From Odontesthes bonariensis (taxonomy: Eukaryota; Chordata; Actinopteri; Atheriniformes; Atherinopsidae): 64,000 bases of DNA. Shown here piece by piece: positions 1 to 13,800 of the stretch. The notes beneath the pieces are model-generated. The model was not told the origin of the DNA and ran no database searches. It saw only the letters and a list, made by a program, of their open reading frames with translations. Location: NCBI RefSeq assembly GCF_027942865.1, contig NC_134511.1:40136607-40200606 (forward strand), written 5' to 3'. Both the position numbers and the translations under genes were made by a program. Numbering within the stretch: position 1 is the first letter of the stretch; each line of letters begins with the position of its first letter.

Positions 1-3000
1 TCATAGGAAGTTCCATGTTTACATTCTAACTGAACATATGTTGCTCTTACTTAAGAAGTTATGTTGCAAATTGTACCCGGATATTGTGTTTTCAAACTTT
101 GTTTCATATGACTCTTTTTCATCTTTGAGCAGCTTCCCTTCTAAAGCTCTCTGCCCAGCCCTGATGCTGAATATACCAAAGAACACATTCATTTTGTATT
201 GAAGGCATTGCTGCTCAAACTGTCTTGATTGGCAATTACTGTAGTTGTGTTAGGAGCTCAGAATGATTTGATAAATAGCTGGAGGATGATAAATAAAAAA
301 TTGCATTTAGATTCTACACATTTGTAATTGTGCAGATTCACTGTCTCTAAGGATTCCCACTGCTTACAATTATTTGCAAAGCAGCACAGCATAGCTGCCG
401 TAAATGAGCCAAAAAGATCTCCTTGGGAGAGCAACTCCCAGAACCCATAGGTATGGGCTAAACCTCAAATGTTTACGATGTCTGTCTCCACCTCTATTGC
501 CAGGGAGAGTGTTGTGCTTAGTGGCAAAGAAGAAAGGCAATGTGAGTAGGCTAAGAAAGTGAAAGGGAATGGGACTGAATAGTATTACACAGTGCTGTTA
601 TGACTAAACTGTTACTGTGCTCAGATCTGCCGCAGGCAATGAGCTGAACTTTCTTAGATGAGATTGCGGGACAAATCCTGGATCCATTTTTGGCTCAGTA
701 ATTTGTTTCACTTTGGGAAAATCTCCCTTGCCTGTCAGAAAGAATGAATAATCCTTAAGTTGGCTGCACATGTAGTCAGAGAGAATGTTAGTGGCAGACC
801 AATGTTCTCAGTTTTGTTGCATTTTGAGAGGAAACAAGGGAGCATTGTGCAGCAACTTCTATCACTGCCGTTGAACATGGGAAAGCAGATAATTGTGACC
901 TATTTAAAGGTCTCCATTAAACCCACATGTTGCTTGAGTTCAAATCTAGAGGGACCTCACTGGAAAACAGGAGCAGCTGGGCACTGTCCTGTGACACAAT
1001 CACTGAGTCCATTTAAGGTTTGGGGGGTTGCCTTCCTGTCTAGGCTGTACTGGCGCCTTAGAAATGTGGGGTGGTCCTGAAACCTCGACCCCCATACTTC
1101 ACAGCTGTTCCCAGCACTGGGAGTGCCTTTTTAGTTCAAACACTGTTTATGTTGTGCATGTGAGAAGAAGGGAGGTTTACTCATATACCTTAAAACACAA
1201 ATAAAATTTATGGGTTGATACCCACAAAACATTCCCAAATCCTGTTTGGTCATTTGTATGGGAGATTGCATTTCGGACATGGTTAACCATGAATAACAAT
1301 TCTGCCATTTAACATTAACACTTCAAAACTGTTTATGAACACTTTAAAGTCTGTTATCGTGTGCAAAGTGTTTCAAGGTTTCTATAAATCATTGACCCTA
1401 AACTATCATATTTAACCCTGGAGACTGATGGCAGCCTTTGAGTTCCTGAAACGTATACAACAGTGATGTGACGGTGAACAATTACAATAAAAGCAGAAGT
1501 AAAAGTAAAAAGTAAAACTTATGGAACTTATTTTACAGACCTGTTGGGAAATATTAGTAGGGAGTGTTTTCAAAGTCACTATCTTTGGGTTTTTTTCCAG
1601 TTCTTTTTTTTCCAGGTCTTCCTTCTATCAAAATGTCCATTTTTATGTCATTCATCATTCTTTCTGCAGTTTCTGTTTACATAATAGCCCAAAGTTTTCA
1701 ACTTCTTTTAAATAAAGAGAACACAGCATGTGAAGTAGGTCTTCTTGCGTGGGAATGTAAATCAACATGTGGCTTGGAGAGAGACAAGGGCTGATGATTA
1801 CTCAAGCAATGCTGTGGGATTAATAGGGTTTACAACATTCACTCGATCCAAGGATTATTCCCTGTCAAACAGGGGTCTGTTCAGCCCGATTGAGAAGAGG
1901 ATGGAACAAATTCATTCTTCTCCTATTTCTTCCCTCTTTTCACACTGCTCACCATTTACACAAAGGATCCTCTGTGAGAAGAGATGGTGTGTGGTTGGGT
2001 TTGGGGGTTGGGCAAGGAGTTGGGTCTGGGAGAAATTGTGATGTGTAGTACTGTGCCTCTAAACTTGTAATTTATCAGTAACTATCCTGACCTCGTAAAG
2101 GCAATTATTCTGCACAGCTAAACAGATATCTAACAGAGCAGAAAGGATATGGCATTGACAAAGGTTTTACAGAAGCTGTGAATGTAACAGTGCAAAAAAC
2201 AAAAACAAAACTTAAAAAAACACCCCTACTACACACCTTCAGAACCATCCTTTGAAAAGTCCCACATAGTTAAAGTAATAATTCAGTCAACCTAAAGAAC
2301 TCAGCACACAAACTAACACTGTTTTATATCAGTATGTTACAAATTAGCATGTACTAGAACAAGATTTCAATTGATTAACTTGGAAGCAAGCCATATATGG
2401 AACAGGCTATATTCCCAGTTTTCAACAATATACTAAATAACTCATAGAAAGCAATTTTTTTCCAACACTAAGTATATTTACAGCTGTCAAAAATAAACCA
2501 AATAATTGTGTTGTTCCAACAAAAAAACGTACTTTTAGAATACATGTTAAAAGTGGCCGAGGCACTCTGCATATGCTCCGGATTCCCCATCCGGTACACA
2601 GATAAAGAATGAGTTTGGTAACATCAAAGAATCACAACAAGAGACAGCATGCATCTTTTAGTAGAAACGGTAACGTCTGCATATTGTTTGCATTTCATCC
2701 ATTTAAAGCAGTTTAGGAAAGTGTCTTTTTCTGGGATGACTCTTTGCTCTACCAGAAGATTTTGCAGAACAGTAAGATAAATCCTGATGGAGCTCATCTG
2801 TGGCTATTGGTAAACAACAACATGTGTATCTTTAACCAAATCATTAAGTTATCATTGTTTAGTTATTACTGGTTAGAAATGTCTGGAACCATACAAACGT
2901 ATGCATTCATAACTTGCAATGAATATTTCCAACCATTGTCCCCACAGGGTTTCACAGAGTCTGCAGTTAGTCATTCAGACCGTGGCTGAGGTCAGAGTGG

Positions 3001-6000
3001 TCTTGTATTCACTTTTTTTTTTTTGTTAACCTTGTAAGATTTTCTTTGCTCAACCATATTTCACTGAGGATCAAACATAAAAAAAATCACAAGAATATGT
3101 TTTCTCACTTTCCTTTAGCCAGCCTTGTATGTAGTTGTTTAATACTTTGTGATATCTAATTTTCCCAGATGATGGCGGTTAATTGAGCACATTCAGCTTT
3201 TCAATTCTCAAAAATATTGCTGATTAAATGCCAATCATTTCTTCTTTATTCCTCTTTTCATCAACTGCAAACCAGGGAACTTGTGTTGTTTGGTATTGTT
3301 GATAACTTATGAACATCTGCAGAGGCTGTCCTCTTTAGACAAAGGGTGGACTGTAATCATCAGTTTTCCACTATGTTTAGCTGACTCTATAAGTATTATG
3401 TCTAATCAAATGTAAATGAAGGAACGGCTCTTGAGTAATTCTTGGTCTTTGTCAAACACAGCCCCAGAAACAAATCATATAGTTTATCTTGAAGCTATTT
3501 ATCATTCTGTATATGTGTTCCTTTCATCAGTTTTTCACTTGGGGATGTTTTATTCACCATTTGCCTCCCACAAGTTATCACACTGAGTCTCCAACAAAAT
3601 ATAGCTCTTATAATTTTAAAATCAACCCGGGATATATCTGCTGCATTTTACTTTAAGTCTCACTTGCCTCTCCAAACTGCTCCAAATTTCTCCAAAGCTT
3701 AAACGATACTGAGGCTCATGGTGGGTTGCACATGATTCCCAGAAGTCGTATTGCTTTTAAAAAAAAGAAAAAGAAAAAACATTTCAGGCTTATAGTTTTT
3801 CACTGCACTTTAGGTTTTGGACATCATCTGTTTCTAATTTGCAAATGGATGGTAAAAGCCTGCTTTTTTTCCCAACTGGAAGCAGATAGGTTTTCTGAAA
3901 TCCATGCTTTACAAGTTTATTCACTTTCACAAAGACATATGATAATGTTTCTCAGCTATAGGCCAAATGAATACATCATGGAAGAGACCTGACTTAATCT
4001 GATTTGTTTTATTTGCAGCGCCAAGTGGCAGAGGAAACCTGTCTGTGTCCTTGAAAGAAACTCCAGTTGGGACTCTGAAGTCTGTGCGGATTGTTTGACT
4101 TTTTATGGCTTCTTAAATCTATCAAGAATAAAAAAGCACATGTGGCTTCATACAGACTTCTGGGTTAATCATTAAATTGCTATTGGTGTAGTAATTTGCT
4201 ATGAATCCACCCAAAGCATTCCCTTAAACTCAAACCCTTTATATCTCAATTGTCATTTGATGCACATATTTTCCCTTTAGCGAAAGCTGTTTTTAACCAC
4301 AATCTGGCATTCAACTTGTCTGCTTCTCAAGGCTTTTTTAAATCAACTTTGTCTCTTAAACCCCCACGCTGAATGTGAATCTATTTCAATAAAATAAACT
4401 AAGTGATAATGATTGTGCAGCAAAACAAAGAAATTTAGTTAGGAGAAAGGGCGTAATGTGCTAGTGAGTGATGATGGAAATAACACGTTTGCAGCAGTTA
4501 GGAGAGTAGAAGTTAGCAGTGGAAGCTGTAATGACACATAGCTGGTCACATTACTAGGCTTGAAAGTTTTTGCACTTTTACCAGAAAAAAAACTCAATGC
4601 AGAATGGTTTCCCATAAATGATCTCCACTGAGTGCACTCATTTCCCAGAGCACCTGTAAATTTTCTTTCTTTGCCACTGTGTGTTGTGAATGTATCACAG
4701 AAAACCCGAAGAGAAATTGTGGGCTTTGACAACATCAAGCTTTCCATGGCTCTCTTTTGTTTATCCTCACGCTGCACTATCAGTGTGGAATTTATGGTTC
4801 TCCGTTCAAAATATGTAAAGGGATGTTCTGTTATTGTTTTAAAGGAATGGTTTTAACATGTGACAATCTATTTTACCACATGTTGAGGAAAACATTTTGT
4901 TTAAAACATGGTGTGGTTGGGCTTCTCTGACCTTAATGGTATTTAAAGATTTACATTAAATTTGAAATCTATACACACGGGCATTGAAGTTGCCATAGCC
5001 AGTCCAGTTTTTCTTGAAAACTCATACCAGCATGTCCCACTTAGATATTTTATGTTCATTCTAATCAAACTAAAAGGTGACATATTATGCCCCTTTCTTA
5101 ACCAATTAAAATCTTATTGCAATGTGTGAGACAGGCTTTGGTCAAAATGCACAGTGGCCATCTTCTCACCTCTACTAAAACACCTGTCCTGAGAGCAGAC
5201 TGTTTCGAGGGGCAGAGACTGAGGGGCAAGTGAGCAACTACTCACTTTGCCCAACTCCTTCCTTTGTGATGAGGTGAGCAGTTACTCGCCCTGCCCATCC
5301 TCCCGCTTCCCTTCCTGGGGCTGTTACTGAGAAAGGCAAACAGCTCGGCCCTGCCATGGCAACAGCTGAGCTAGCCGCAGGGGAGGAGGAAAGTTTGTGA
5401 ACACAAAGTGACTGTATCTGACAGAACTGAGTAACTACATCAGTTTGAACCGGAGTCAAACCCTAAACATAAAGGAACTTTCAGAAAGGTTTAACCATAA
5501 AGGCTCCAACAGGACGATGGTGAAGGGTTAGTTTCTGTATGTTTGTATGGTGGCTAGGGGTGCACTGTTTTGCTCGCTGTCATTGATACAAGTTTATATC
5601 ATACAGTGTGTTTACATAAGTTACCTGTCATCATACCAATTTAATGCCGTAAAAGCAAACAAAGTGAAGCTATTCTTGTAGTCCTACCTAAAGCCCTTAA
5701 GCTCTACATTAATATACTTACTCTATTGATCTGAGAGGGAAATCGTTTAGCCGAAACATTGCTTTCTCATTAACATTAATGGACAAAGCCAGTGATGTAC
5801 TCCAGTAATGCATGTGTGGGTGTTTGAGCCTCGATATAATGGAATAGTTGTCTCAGTTAATTTGTAAAACTCCTTTAGCTGGAAAGCACTCACAAGCAAA
5901 GCGTAGTAAAACTGCTTTAAAGCTTTGCGTGTTTATTTTGCTCTTTGGCTCCCTCTACAGTTGTGGGTGGTAATGCAACTATCATACAAAACAAACATCC

Positions 6001-8233
6001 ATCATAGCCCAGGACACGCACAGCTATACAAGTGAATATGTTGTAATGCTTTAGAGGCTGTTAAAAGACACATCAAAAAGTTACAAAAAAATCAAAAAAT
6101 GAACAGACAAGGCAGGATAATGTTTCAGAAACTAAGAAACATATGACTGTATTTTCCAAACTAAGATTTCTGTGATGAACTTACAAAGTTGCATGCAAAA
6201 AACGCTCCCTTCAGTGCATCTACCACAGAAGTATTGTTTATTTTTTAACTTTATTTAAAATGGCAACAGTTTCTTCTTTTTCTTTTCTATTTTATTCATT
6301 CTGGCAAAAGTGTGTCATGTAATTACTGGTGCATACAAAACAGTATTTTCCCAGGCTAAAGACCAAAGTTGTGAGCGACAGTACCACAGCCTCTGTGAGC
6401 TACGTGATAGCTTCAGGACTTAATAAAAGAAAAGAAAATGACGTTTAAAACAAAATAATAACTAGCTGTGTCTTAGTAAACTATACTAGATAAAAAGTGT
6501 CACATGCTGTGGTGAATGTGCAGCTAACTGTCCTAACTGTTTTGTGGTTGACAAGATTAACTTTTAGTTTTATTGAGCAATGTATTAATGAGTCATTGTC
6601 AGTGAAAGTCTTGAGAAACACACACATATAAATAATTACGCCTCTGCTGGTCCTTTTTACCATCTTATCCAGCTCCTAGAAATGCCATGGTAATCTTCAT
6701 TTGAAAGATAATGAATAAGCTCCATGAAAGCCACCTTTTATATATTGTTGGTGTATATTTAAAGCTAAATATCAAAAATTGTACAGACATTTTGAATAGT
6801 CATCCATTATCAGCATCCAAATTTGCATAAAGTGAGCAGTATAACATAGTCAATTCAACCAATGGATATTGGACAGTGCGTAACAAACAATTTAAATGGT
6901 GATCTGTCCCATTTGAAATTTCTGGTCTCCTCTTGTTATTCACCATGTAATGGTAAACCAAACTCACCTCAAACACGGGTCAAATTATATCTGTTGCAGC
7001 TTTTAATTATACCGCACTTAGCATTCAGATCATGGTCCATTTGTTCAGGGAGGCATGACTCACAGACACTATGAATATTTGCTTTGTCCTGCTAAAATGC
7101 TTTTGTATGTTTTGCATTAATGTCCAGTGTATGTTTAAGAGTGTTCCAACAACTTGCATAACAGACCACTGAAACTCCTGCACATCCTCAGCTGTGAAGG
7201 TTTCAGAGCAGATGGCGTTTTATGAAATCTTACAATCCATCCTCATCTTCACCAAATCCAATGACTAAATATATTTCCCAACAAGTTTACATTTGAGATT
7301 CAGTTTTATATGACTAAAGAGTGTTACAGATGGCTATCATCTGATATGCTTTCAGTCGGGATAAAGTCTGACACAATGAAAGCATTTGATGAATTCTGTC
7401 ACAAACTTCGACTGCGATTGCATTCAGTACAGCTGCAAATATCCACACACCCATTAGTGACTGGCCACAGTTAAAAACAGGATTTGACATTGTAAGTGCG
7501 CATAAGTGGTGTGATTTCTCAAGTTGTGTTACTGTTAAGACTCTCCCATAGTCCCTTGCAGCTGTGGCTAACATGGAATCATACGCCCACGTGCCCCCTG
7601 GTGAAAGCTTGGCAGTCAAGTGTTCGAACAAGGCCAACCATCAGATGGAGGCAGGGGAAATGTTGGTGTGATACAGAAACACATGTCTGTTTGTGACAAC
7701 ACAACACATCCAGTTCCTTTATGATGAATAGCAGTCCAAGATGAGCTTTATATTCAGAAATCAGTTTTTCTCCTGTGAGTCGAAGCAGAATCATAAATGG
7801 AATCTCAAGACTGACATAGAAGTCGTTTGTATCTTGATGTAAGCCTAGTCAATTCAGAGCAGGTGTTAATTTTGGATTTGTTACGTTGGGGGGCCCTGTG
7901 GCGTAAGAGTTATAAAAGATATGCTGTGTTTCTGCGCAACTACAAGGTCTTACTTGCCTCATTGCACAAACTGTGATTAAAACAAGGATACACAGCCAAA
8001 TGAAAATGCAAGTTCGTTCGTTTTTGCTAGTTTTTGTTATTGTCACATTGAAGTAATTTTCTCTGATAATGTGCTAAAACCACGAATGTCCCAACGACGG
8101 TAAGAGATTTCATTCTAGCTGTCATGTTGTAATTCAAACTTGAGCTCAGCGGATAATTAGATTGAACAATGAATGAAGCGCATCTGCTTATAAACTTGCG
8201 TTTGAGTTACAGTGAAATTTTGTCTGGTCTAAA
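1..8233. other. Upstream intergenic DNA without recognisable gene
   Basis: No open frame here is longer than about 110 codons, and none resembles a known protein or shows a convincing chain of splice sites. Short poly-A and poly-T runs and AT-rich stretches are scattered through it (for example a T run near 3012-3024). The region lies upstream of hapln1. In other vertebrates edil3 is the next gene on that side, so distal regulatory DNA is possible, but nothing in the sequence shows it directly. Confidence 0.6.
5079..5530. repeat. Possible non-autonomous transposable element fragment
   Basis: The segment opens with a stretch reading 'ggtgacatattatgcccctt', a phrase I associate with dispersed non-coding repeats in fish genomes. 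A GC-richer block follows (about 5160-5400), unlike the AT-rich surroundings. I could not identify terminal inverted repeats or a target-site duplication, so family and boundaries are uncertain. Confidence 0.25.
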
Positions 8234-8292
8234 CCCCCCCCACCCCCCCCCCCCCCACCCCCCACCCCCACCCCCCCCCCCCCCCACCCACC
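8234..8292. repeat. Poly-C tract interrupted by single A bases
   Basis: About 59 bp are almost purely C on the + strand, broken by occasional A. The complementary strand is a matching G-rich tract with several runs of five or more G, a composition able to form G-quadruplex or i-motif structures. It sits next to the retrotransposon-derived segment and may be a microsatellite seeded at an insertion boundary. Length is likely to vary between individuals and assemblies. Confidence 0.9.
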
Positions 8293-8299
8293 GCTCTCC

Positions 8300-8680
8300 A
8301 AGGACTGTCTATGCATGATGCACTTTTAGCAGTTGTAAGCTGTTGTAACATGCTGTTAAATGTTTTTACATTGCACAGCATTCTACCTCATGACTGCATC
8401 CACAGTCTGTTATTTGTATTTATATTTTATACTTATAGTTTACTGTTTTTTGCTACTTTTTTGCACATAATAGCATATATTTTTATATTCTATACTTTTT
8501 CTCCTTATACTTCTTTTAATATTTTCTTATATTACGACCTTTCTTATTCAGTGTTTACTGTTTTAATGCTATTTTTACTGCGTTGTTAGTGAGACCAAAA
8601 GTCATGAAATTTCAATTCCAAAAATATCTGAGTATGTATTAGAGAATTGACAATAAAGCTGACTTTGTACTTTGATATTG
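8300..8680 (+). repeat. Possible 3' tail of a retroelement, + strand
   Basis: This T-rich segment ends with 'ttgacaataaagctgacttt', which resembles the polyadenylation-signal-containing 3' ends of fish LINE/SINE elements. It directly abuts the end of the oppositely oriented retrotransposon remnant. The assignment rests on style of sequence only; no coding part of such an element is visible. Confidence 0.25.
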
Positions 8681-8708
8681 TTCTCAGCAGCTATTGTCAG
8701 TAAGCTGT

Positions 8709-10472
8709 CTACCTGTCTTGAAAAGTGACTGAAATCACCAAGCTGATGAGTAAAACCATTAAGGGATTGTGTGGAGGTGTATAGAGCTGTGGATGTGTAC
8801 TTTTGTGTTTTATGACATGGTTTGCATCGGGCTTTCCAGCCTTTACTCCGACACTCAGCCACCAGCTCAGCATACTTGCCCTCTTGCGTTCATTTGCCTC
8901 CTCCATTCTGTCTTCCCAGGGGACAGTAAGTTCAACCAGCACCACTTGCTTTGTAGACTTTGATGTTAATACCATGTCTGGTCGAAGTGCAGTGGCTGTG
9001 ATGTTCTCTGGGAACTTGAGCTGTCTTCCCAGGTCAACTTGGAGCTTCCAGTCCCGTGACGGGGTGAGAAGCCCTCCAGAGGAAGCTGGCTGATGTTGTG
9101 CCTTCTCCCCTGCTCTGACAAAGGTGATGGTGTGCTTGGGGGTGTGCTGGTACCTGCAGTTAGAGATTGCTGTGCTGAGCGTGTCTGCCAGAGCCCTGAG
9201 GTCCTGGTCATGACACCAGCGGTACCGCCCCTCCCCCAAGGCCTTCGGGCAGCAACTGAGGATGTGCTCGAGGGTGGCTCTTTTCTGGCACAGCTGACAT
9301 GCTGCAGTGTCTGCTAATCCCCAGCGCTTCAGGTTGGTTGGACTTGGGAGAACGTCATATACGTACTGGATAAGGAACTTAATGTGCAGGGGTTCGAGTC
9401 TCCAGAGCTCTGTCCAGGTGACTTTACACTGCTCAGCTTGCTCCCACTTTGTCCAGGCGCCTTGCTGGTGCATAGCCACCATCTTGACTCGCCGATCTTC
9501 CTCCACCTCCGCCCTTATCTCATCCCGTACCATTTGTCGCTTCTCCCTTCCTCTGACTTTGTCATAGCGGGGCTTGGGGAAGCAGCCGAGACCTGCGCGG
9601 CCAACTGCAGTGGTGCCCACTAAGATGTTGTGCTGTAGCCTTGCCTCTGCTCTGTCAACGGCTTCCTGTGCCTTCCACTTCCTCCCAGTTTTCACACGGA
9701 TTCCTGCTGTGGCGACTTTTGTGTCCGAGGAGTCCCGGTACATCATGAGCTCCCTGGCACGTGTGACCTTGAACCCCTCCGATAGGCCACTGAATGGAAG
9801 CTGCAGCATGGTGGAATGGCCGTACAGAGCAATGCTGCTGAGGGATCGAGGAAGCCCAAGCCATCTGCGGACAAACTGACTGATGTTGCGTTCCAGCATC
9901 TCCACCATTGACATGGGCACCTCGTAGACAAGCAGGGGCCAAATGAGTCTTGGCAGGACTCCATGCTGGTACATCCAGGCTTTGAATTTTCCTGGTAGCC
10001 CCGACTTGTCTATTGCTGTGAGCCATGATGTAAGTTCTGCCTTGGTTTGCTGGAGTGCCTCTGAGTCCCTCATGGAGCTGTTGAAAACCTTGCCCAGGCT
10101 CTTGACTGGTTTTTCTGTCACCGTTGGAATTGGGGTCCCTCCTATGGCAAAGCGGAACCGGTCGGCCACTCTGCCTTTCTTCAGGACCAGAGACCTGGAC
10201 TTGGCGGGCTTGAAGCTCATTCTCGCCCATGAGATGAGCCTCTCCAGCCCCTGGAGTAGCCATCTGCAGCCAGGAACAGAGGTTGCTGTCACCATTAGGT
10301 CGTCCATAAACGCTCTTATGGGGGGCTGCCGAGTGCCAGATCTGGACAAGGGGTCCCTACATTCCACCTTCGCTGACTTAACGATCATGTTCATTGCCAG
10401 GGAGAAGAGTGGCACTGATATAGTGCAGCCTGTTATAATACCCTTCTCTAGGCGTTGCCAGGCAGATGTTAG
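8709..10472 (-). pseudogene. Reverse transcriptase/endonuclease open segment of the LINE remnant
   Basis: This is the longest intact piece of the dead retrotransposon, about 570 codons from just after the in-frame stop at 10473 down to 8709. It spans the RT catalytic FMDD box near its start, the thumb/linker, a CCHC-like zinc motif and the PD-(D/E)xK-type endonuclease core. The last 50 or so codons are out of frame relative to the family: sequence resembling the ELVAECRSKGW segment continues in a neighbouring frame (8862 downward). A single-base deletion near 8877 is the simplest explanation. Expression as a functional protein is not expected. Confidence 0.8.
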
Positions 10473-10830
10473 TTATCCTGATGTTACCCTCAGCTGGAAG
10501 TTGTTATAATAGTCCAGGATGAGGTTGGTGATCGTCGCTGGGACGTGGTGTTTCGTCAGTGCTGTTTCAACCAGCTTGTGGGGAATGGATCCATAGGCGT
10601 TTGTGAGGTCCAGCCAGAGTGTTGCCAAATCCCCTCTGCTCTCCCTTGCATCACGGATCAGCTGCGATACCACCCCTGTGTGCTCTAGGCATCCCGAAAC
10701 ACCTGGGACTCCACCCTTCTGAATTGATTTTTACATGTAGCCATTCTTCAAGAGGAAGTCTGTGAGCCATTGGGACACTATCTTGAAGAAGATACAACAA
10801 TATATGCTGGCAAAATGCCACGCTGAGTTC
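8820..10830 (-). mobile_element. Decayed non-LTR retrotransposon with restriction-like endonuclease (3' half)
   Basis: On the - strand a broken frame encodes the distal reverse transcriptase and C-terminal endonuclease of a LINE of the early-branching, site-specific type (R2/NeSL/Utopia-like). Visible in order are an RT motif containing LDL and AYGSI (near 10590-10620), a GIITGC-type motif just after the first stop, the catalytic FMDD box (near 10300), a C-x2-C/H/C zinc-knuckle-like motif (near 9280), and an RPD...ELT.PWE segment (near 8930-8990) matching the PD-(D/E)xK endonuclease core. The copy is dead: an in-frame TAA lies near 10473, another near 10731, and a -1 frameshift near 8877. Recognisable coding starts only near 10,830, so it is 5'-truncated, and similarity fades below about 8825. 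The exact family is not certain. Confidence 0.85.
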
Positions 10831-10859
10831 TTATTGAGATCCTTTCTCAATAAGAATTC
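10825..10859. repeat. Near-perfect hairpin at the 5' edge of the LINE remnant
   Basis: Two 15-base arms (10825-10839 and 10845-10859) are inverted copies with one mismatch, separated by five bases (10840-10844). The hairpin lies at or just outside the 5' limit of recognisable retrotransposon coding sequence. Confidence 0.8.
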
Positions 10860-13800
10860 TTTGTCATCTTGAACATACATCTGAGTGGACACATGAACTA
10901 GAAGAAAAAAAGTAAAACTTACAGAAGGTTCAGTTTTGGGGAAAAGTGACACAAAGTAAGAAAGTAACCTGTTCAAAACTGCTTTAGTGTAGCCAACATT
11001 ACTGGAAAGGCTCTCTAACTCTCAACCTTATTACATCAGCGGGGATGTTGTTGTCGCTGCTTTGGGTGGAACTTCTCACCCTTGGAATAAAAAACAATGG
11101 AGGAGAAGCTTGTTGATTTCCGTTGTACTGGCACGTCATTTTTGCATGTCATGCGCCTCGACACGTGATGTGTTATTCAGAAGTAATGCTGATTTCAGTG
11201 TTTCAGTGAATCCAGCCTCACTGGATATGCTGGATTATCAAAATGCATTAAAGTGACCGCTGAAAGTGTGGGACATGATGATATCTAGTGGCATATAGTG
11301 GCATCAATGTGTTTAATTAGACATTAAAGACTAAATAGATTTTAAAAAAACACTACAAGTGACAAAATAAACAATAAAAGTAATTCTTACACTAAAAAAG
11401 AAAATTGCAGCGTGACATAAAATCCCGATATCTAGACACCAATATCAAGTTAAATAAATATGTCGAATAGTATTTCAGTGGAAAGCCAAGTGTTGATCTT
11501 TTAGATCTCCTAATCCACATTTTTCTTTGAAGTATGTTTGAAAATTTTTAGCTGTTTCCTCGACTATAGCCTTATAGTGTGTGTGTTTCTGTGCCAAAGT
11601 CAACAGATGGATAACATGTTCCAGTACCAAAGCAGAGCTCTGTCTTCCTCTGCCAGTGCAGCCACCAATTCAGTCAGTGCACAAAGATGACACACAGCAC
11701 TTCCAGAGGAGCCAAGTGACCGCGGCTATGTGTGAAGCCATCTCCAATCAGGAGGTGTTGACAGAAAATATCCATTAAAATATCAGTTTTCTTCCTCCCT
11801 GATCTGATACGGAGGGGATAAGACTATGACACACCAACTGTGGGGCGTCAAAGCTGCTCTGCTCACGTAAGTATATACTCAGCATATTGCTTTTTTATCC
11901 CACCCAGACCTTTTAAAATCCCATTCGTTCCCTCTGTTCCTTCATTACGAGGAGTGAACAGTGTATTATAGCCACGTCATCTTCAGAAATGTTTCCAAGT
12001 CTAATCACGTGTGGTACTGGTACATATAACGAGGAGCATATGTTTGGCGGTGGCTTATGTTTAACATGGGATAACCTCCGCTTTTTCAGCTTTGACCTCT
12101 TCCTGTCCAGTGTTTGGGGGAAGTTTATATAAGAGACTCCCAAGGGCCCTGACCGTCACTTTTTAGATGCTACACACCATCCTGCACATCAGCAGCCAGA
12201 GCCCAAAGAGCTGATATATGTTAACAAGAATTATACCACCTGGCCAAAGGTTGGGAGCTCAGCCTACAGAGAGCCAGCTGTGGATGTGCTCATGGCCTTG
12301 AAACTTGGCTGTAACACAGCAGACCCACGGAGGAGTTTCAGGGCAGGACCTCAAATCTGTCCAAAACTCCCAATAGTCTGTATATACCTAATCTGAAGCA
12401 TCTGTATGAGTGCAACAATAACACCTTTTAGTTTATGTCAATTTATCTGTGTGCTGGATGAATGTGTCAGTGTAAAGTTTATGTCTGATATTATAGATAA
12501 TGCTGACTAACAGCAGTACAGGCCAAGAGCTCTGGGAGATTCTCTATTAATTAGTCATATAAAAGTTTTGTGCACCCTAAGTAGCAATAGGAAATAGAGA
12601 GCAGTTTCTAAGTAGTCTATCATTAGTCCATCATCACCTTATGATTAATTACAATGTGTCTGTCCCTTTCAGGAAAGTATTGCATCATTAGGGACTTCTG
12701 AATTATTAAGAGGAATTCATTAGTACTTTATAAGTCATCCTTTAGCCTTACTACAGAATACTTCATGGTGATCATAAAAAGGTCAGTCTGACGTATTTAA
12801 CTAATAAACAAGTGGTGATGGATTGTTGACTGGGGACAACAACCATTCAGCATTAGTCATTATTCTGCTTTGAATAACTCAAACAGAAAAAAGAAAACTC
12901 AAAAACTTCAAGTACTTTGAAGGAAATGACCTGTTGGTGGTTTTGAACTATTTACTGGCTGGCTCAGGGTCAATAAGAACCAAGCATTTCTTGATGGACT
13001 AATGATTAACCAGCTATTTATTCTTTATTTGTGTCTTTTAATTTCTTCCTCTTACTATTAAACATTGTCCACGGATTCCTCCATGTATTCCTCTGGACAA
13101 GTGATCAGAAACATCTGCCATTACATTATTTAAAAGGAACATGTCTTGATCAAATAGCTTACACTTGGCAGTAAAGGAGCAGTACATGCAGATTTAGGCT
13201 GGTGTGACTCCAAAAAAATCTATCTATCTTGGTGTCTTTCTCATAATGTATTCCTTTGTCCACATTATGAGGCCTTGTAAGTACTCATACTGCTATTTGT
13301 TTGTCCTTATGTGGCTGGTGATCAAATGCATTATGCAACATTTCATCACTCACTTTTAATCAGAGTAGAACACAGTCTTATACTGAGCAAAAATCCCACA
13401 ATGACAGCAAGCCATATAAACCTCTCCAAAACTTGGAGCATATTGTATTGCGCTGTATTTTTCAAATGCCAAGCTCTCTCAGGTCCAATTATGTTGACAA
13501 ACCAAACATAATGTGGCTTAGATATCTGTTGAACCGATGTTAAGTCAAGTAATACTTTTTTGCTGATTTGTACTGTACACTCTGTTTGTTGGTCTGTTTT
13601 GTCAGGCAGGACTGAATGAGAATATTGTAACACAAAAGCCAATTCTTTCCAACACATGTTTGCCAGACCATTGTGCTCTCACAAATGATCAGTTGCTGCG
13701 AGGGAAGGAAGTACTCACTTACACAGCTATCTTGCCATTAACAGTAAAACTACTACAGACTGCAACCAGCTTTGATATACTTTCAAAATCCCAGTAGGTG

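Noticed and set aside
760-1080. 106-codon + strand frame near the window start
   Set aside because: No recognisable domain, no splice partners, composition like surrounding DNA. Length is within chance expectation for this much sequence.
4439-4777. 112-codon - strand frame
   Set aside because: No known similarity, no supporting promoter or splice pattern, and an equally long frame on the opposite strand overlaps it.
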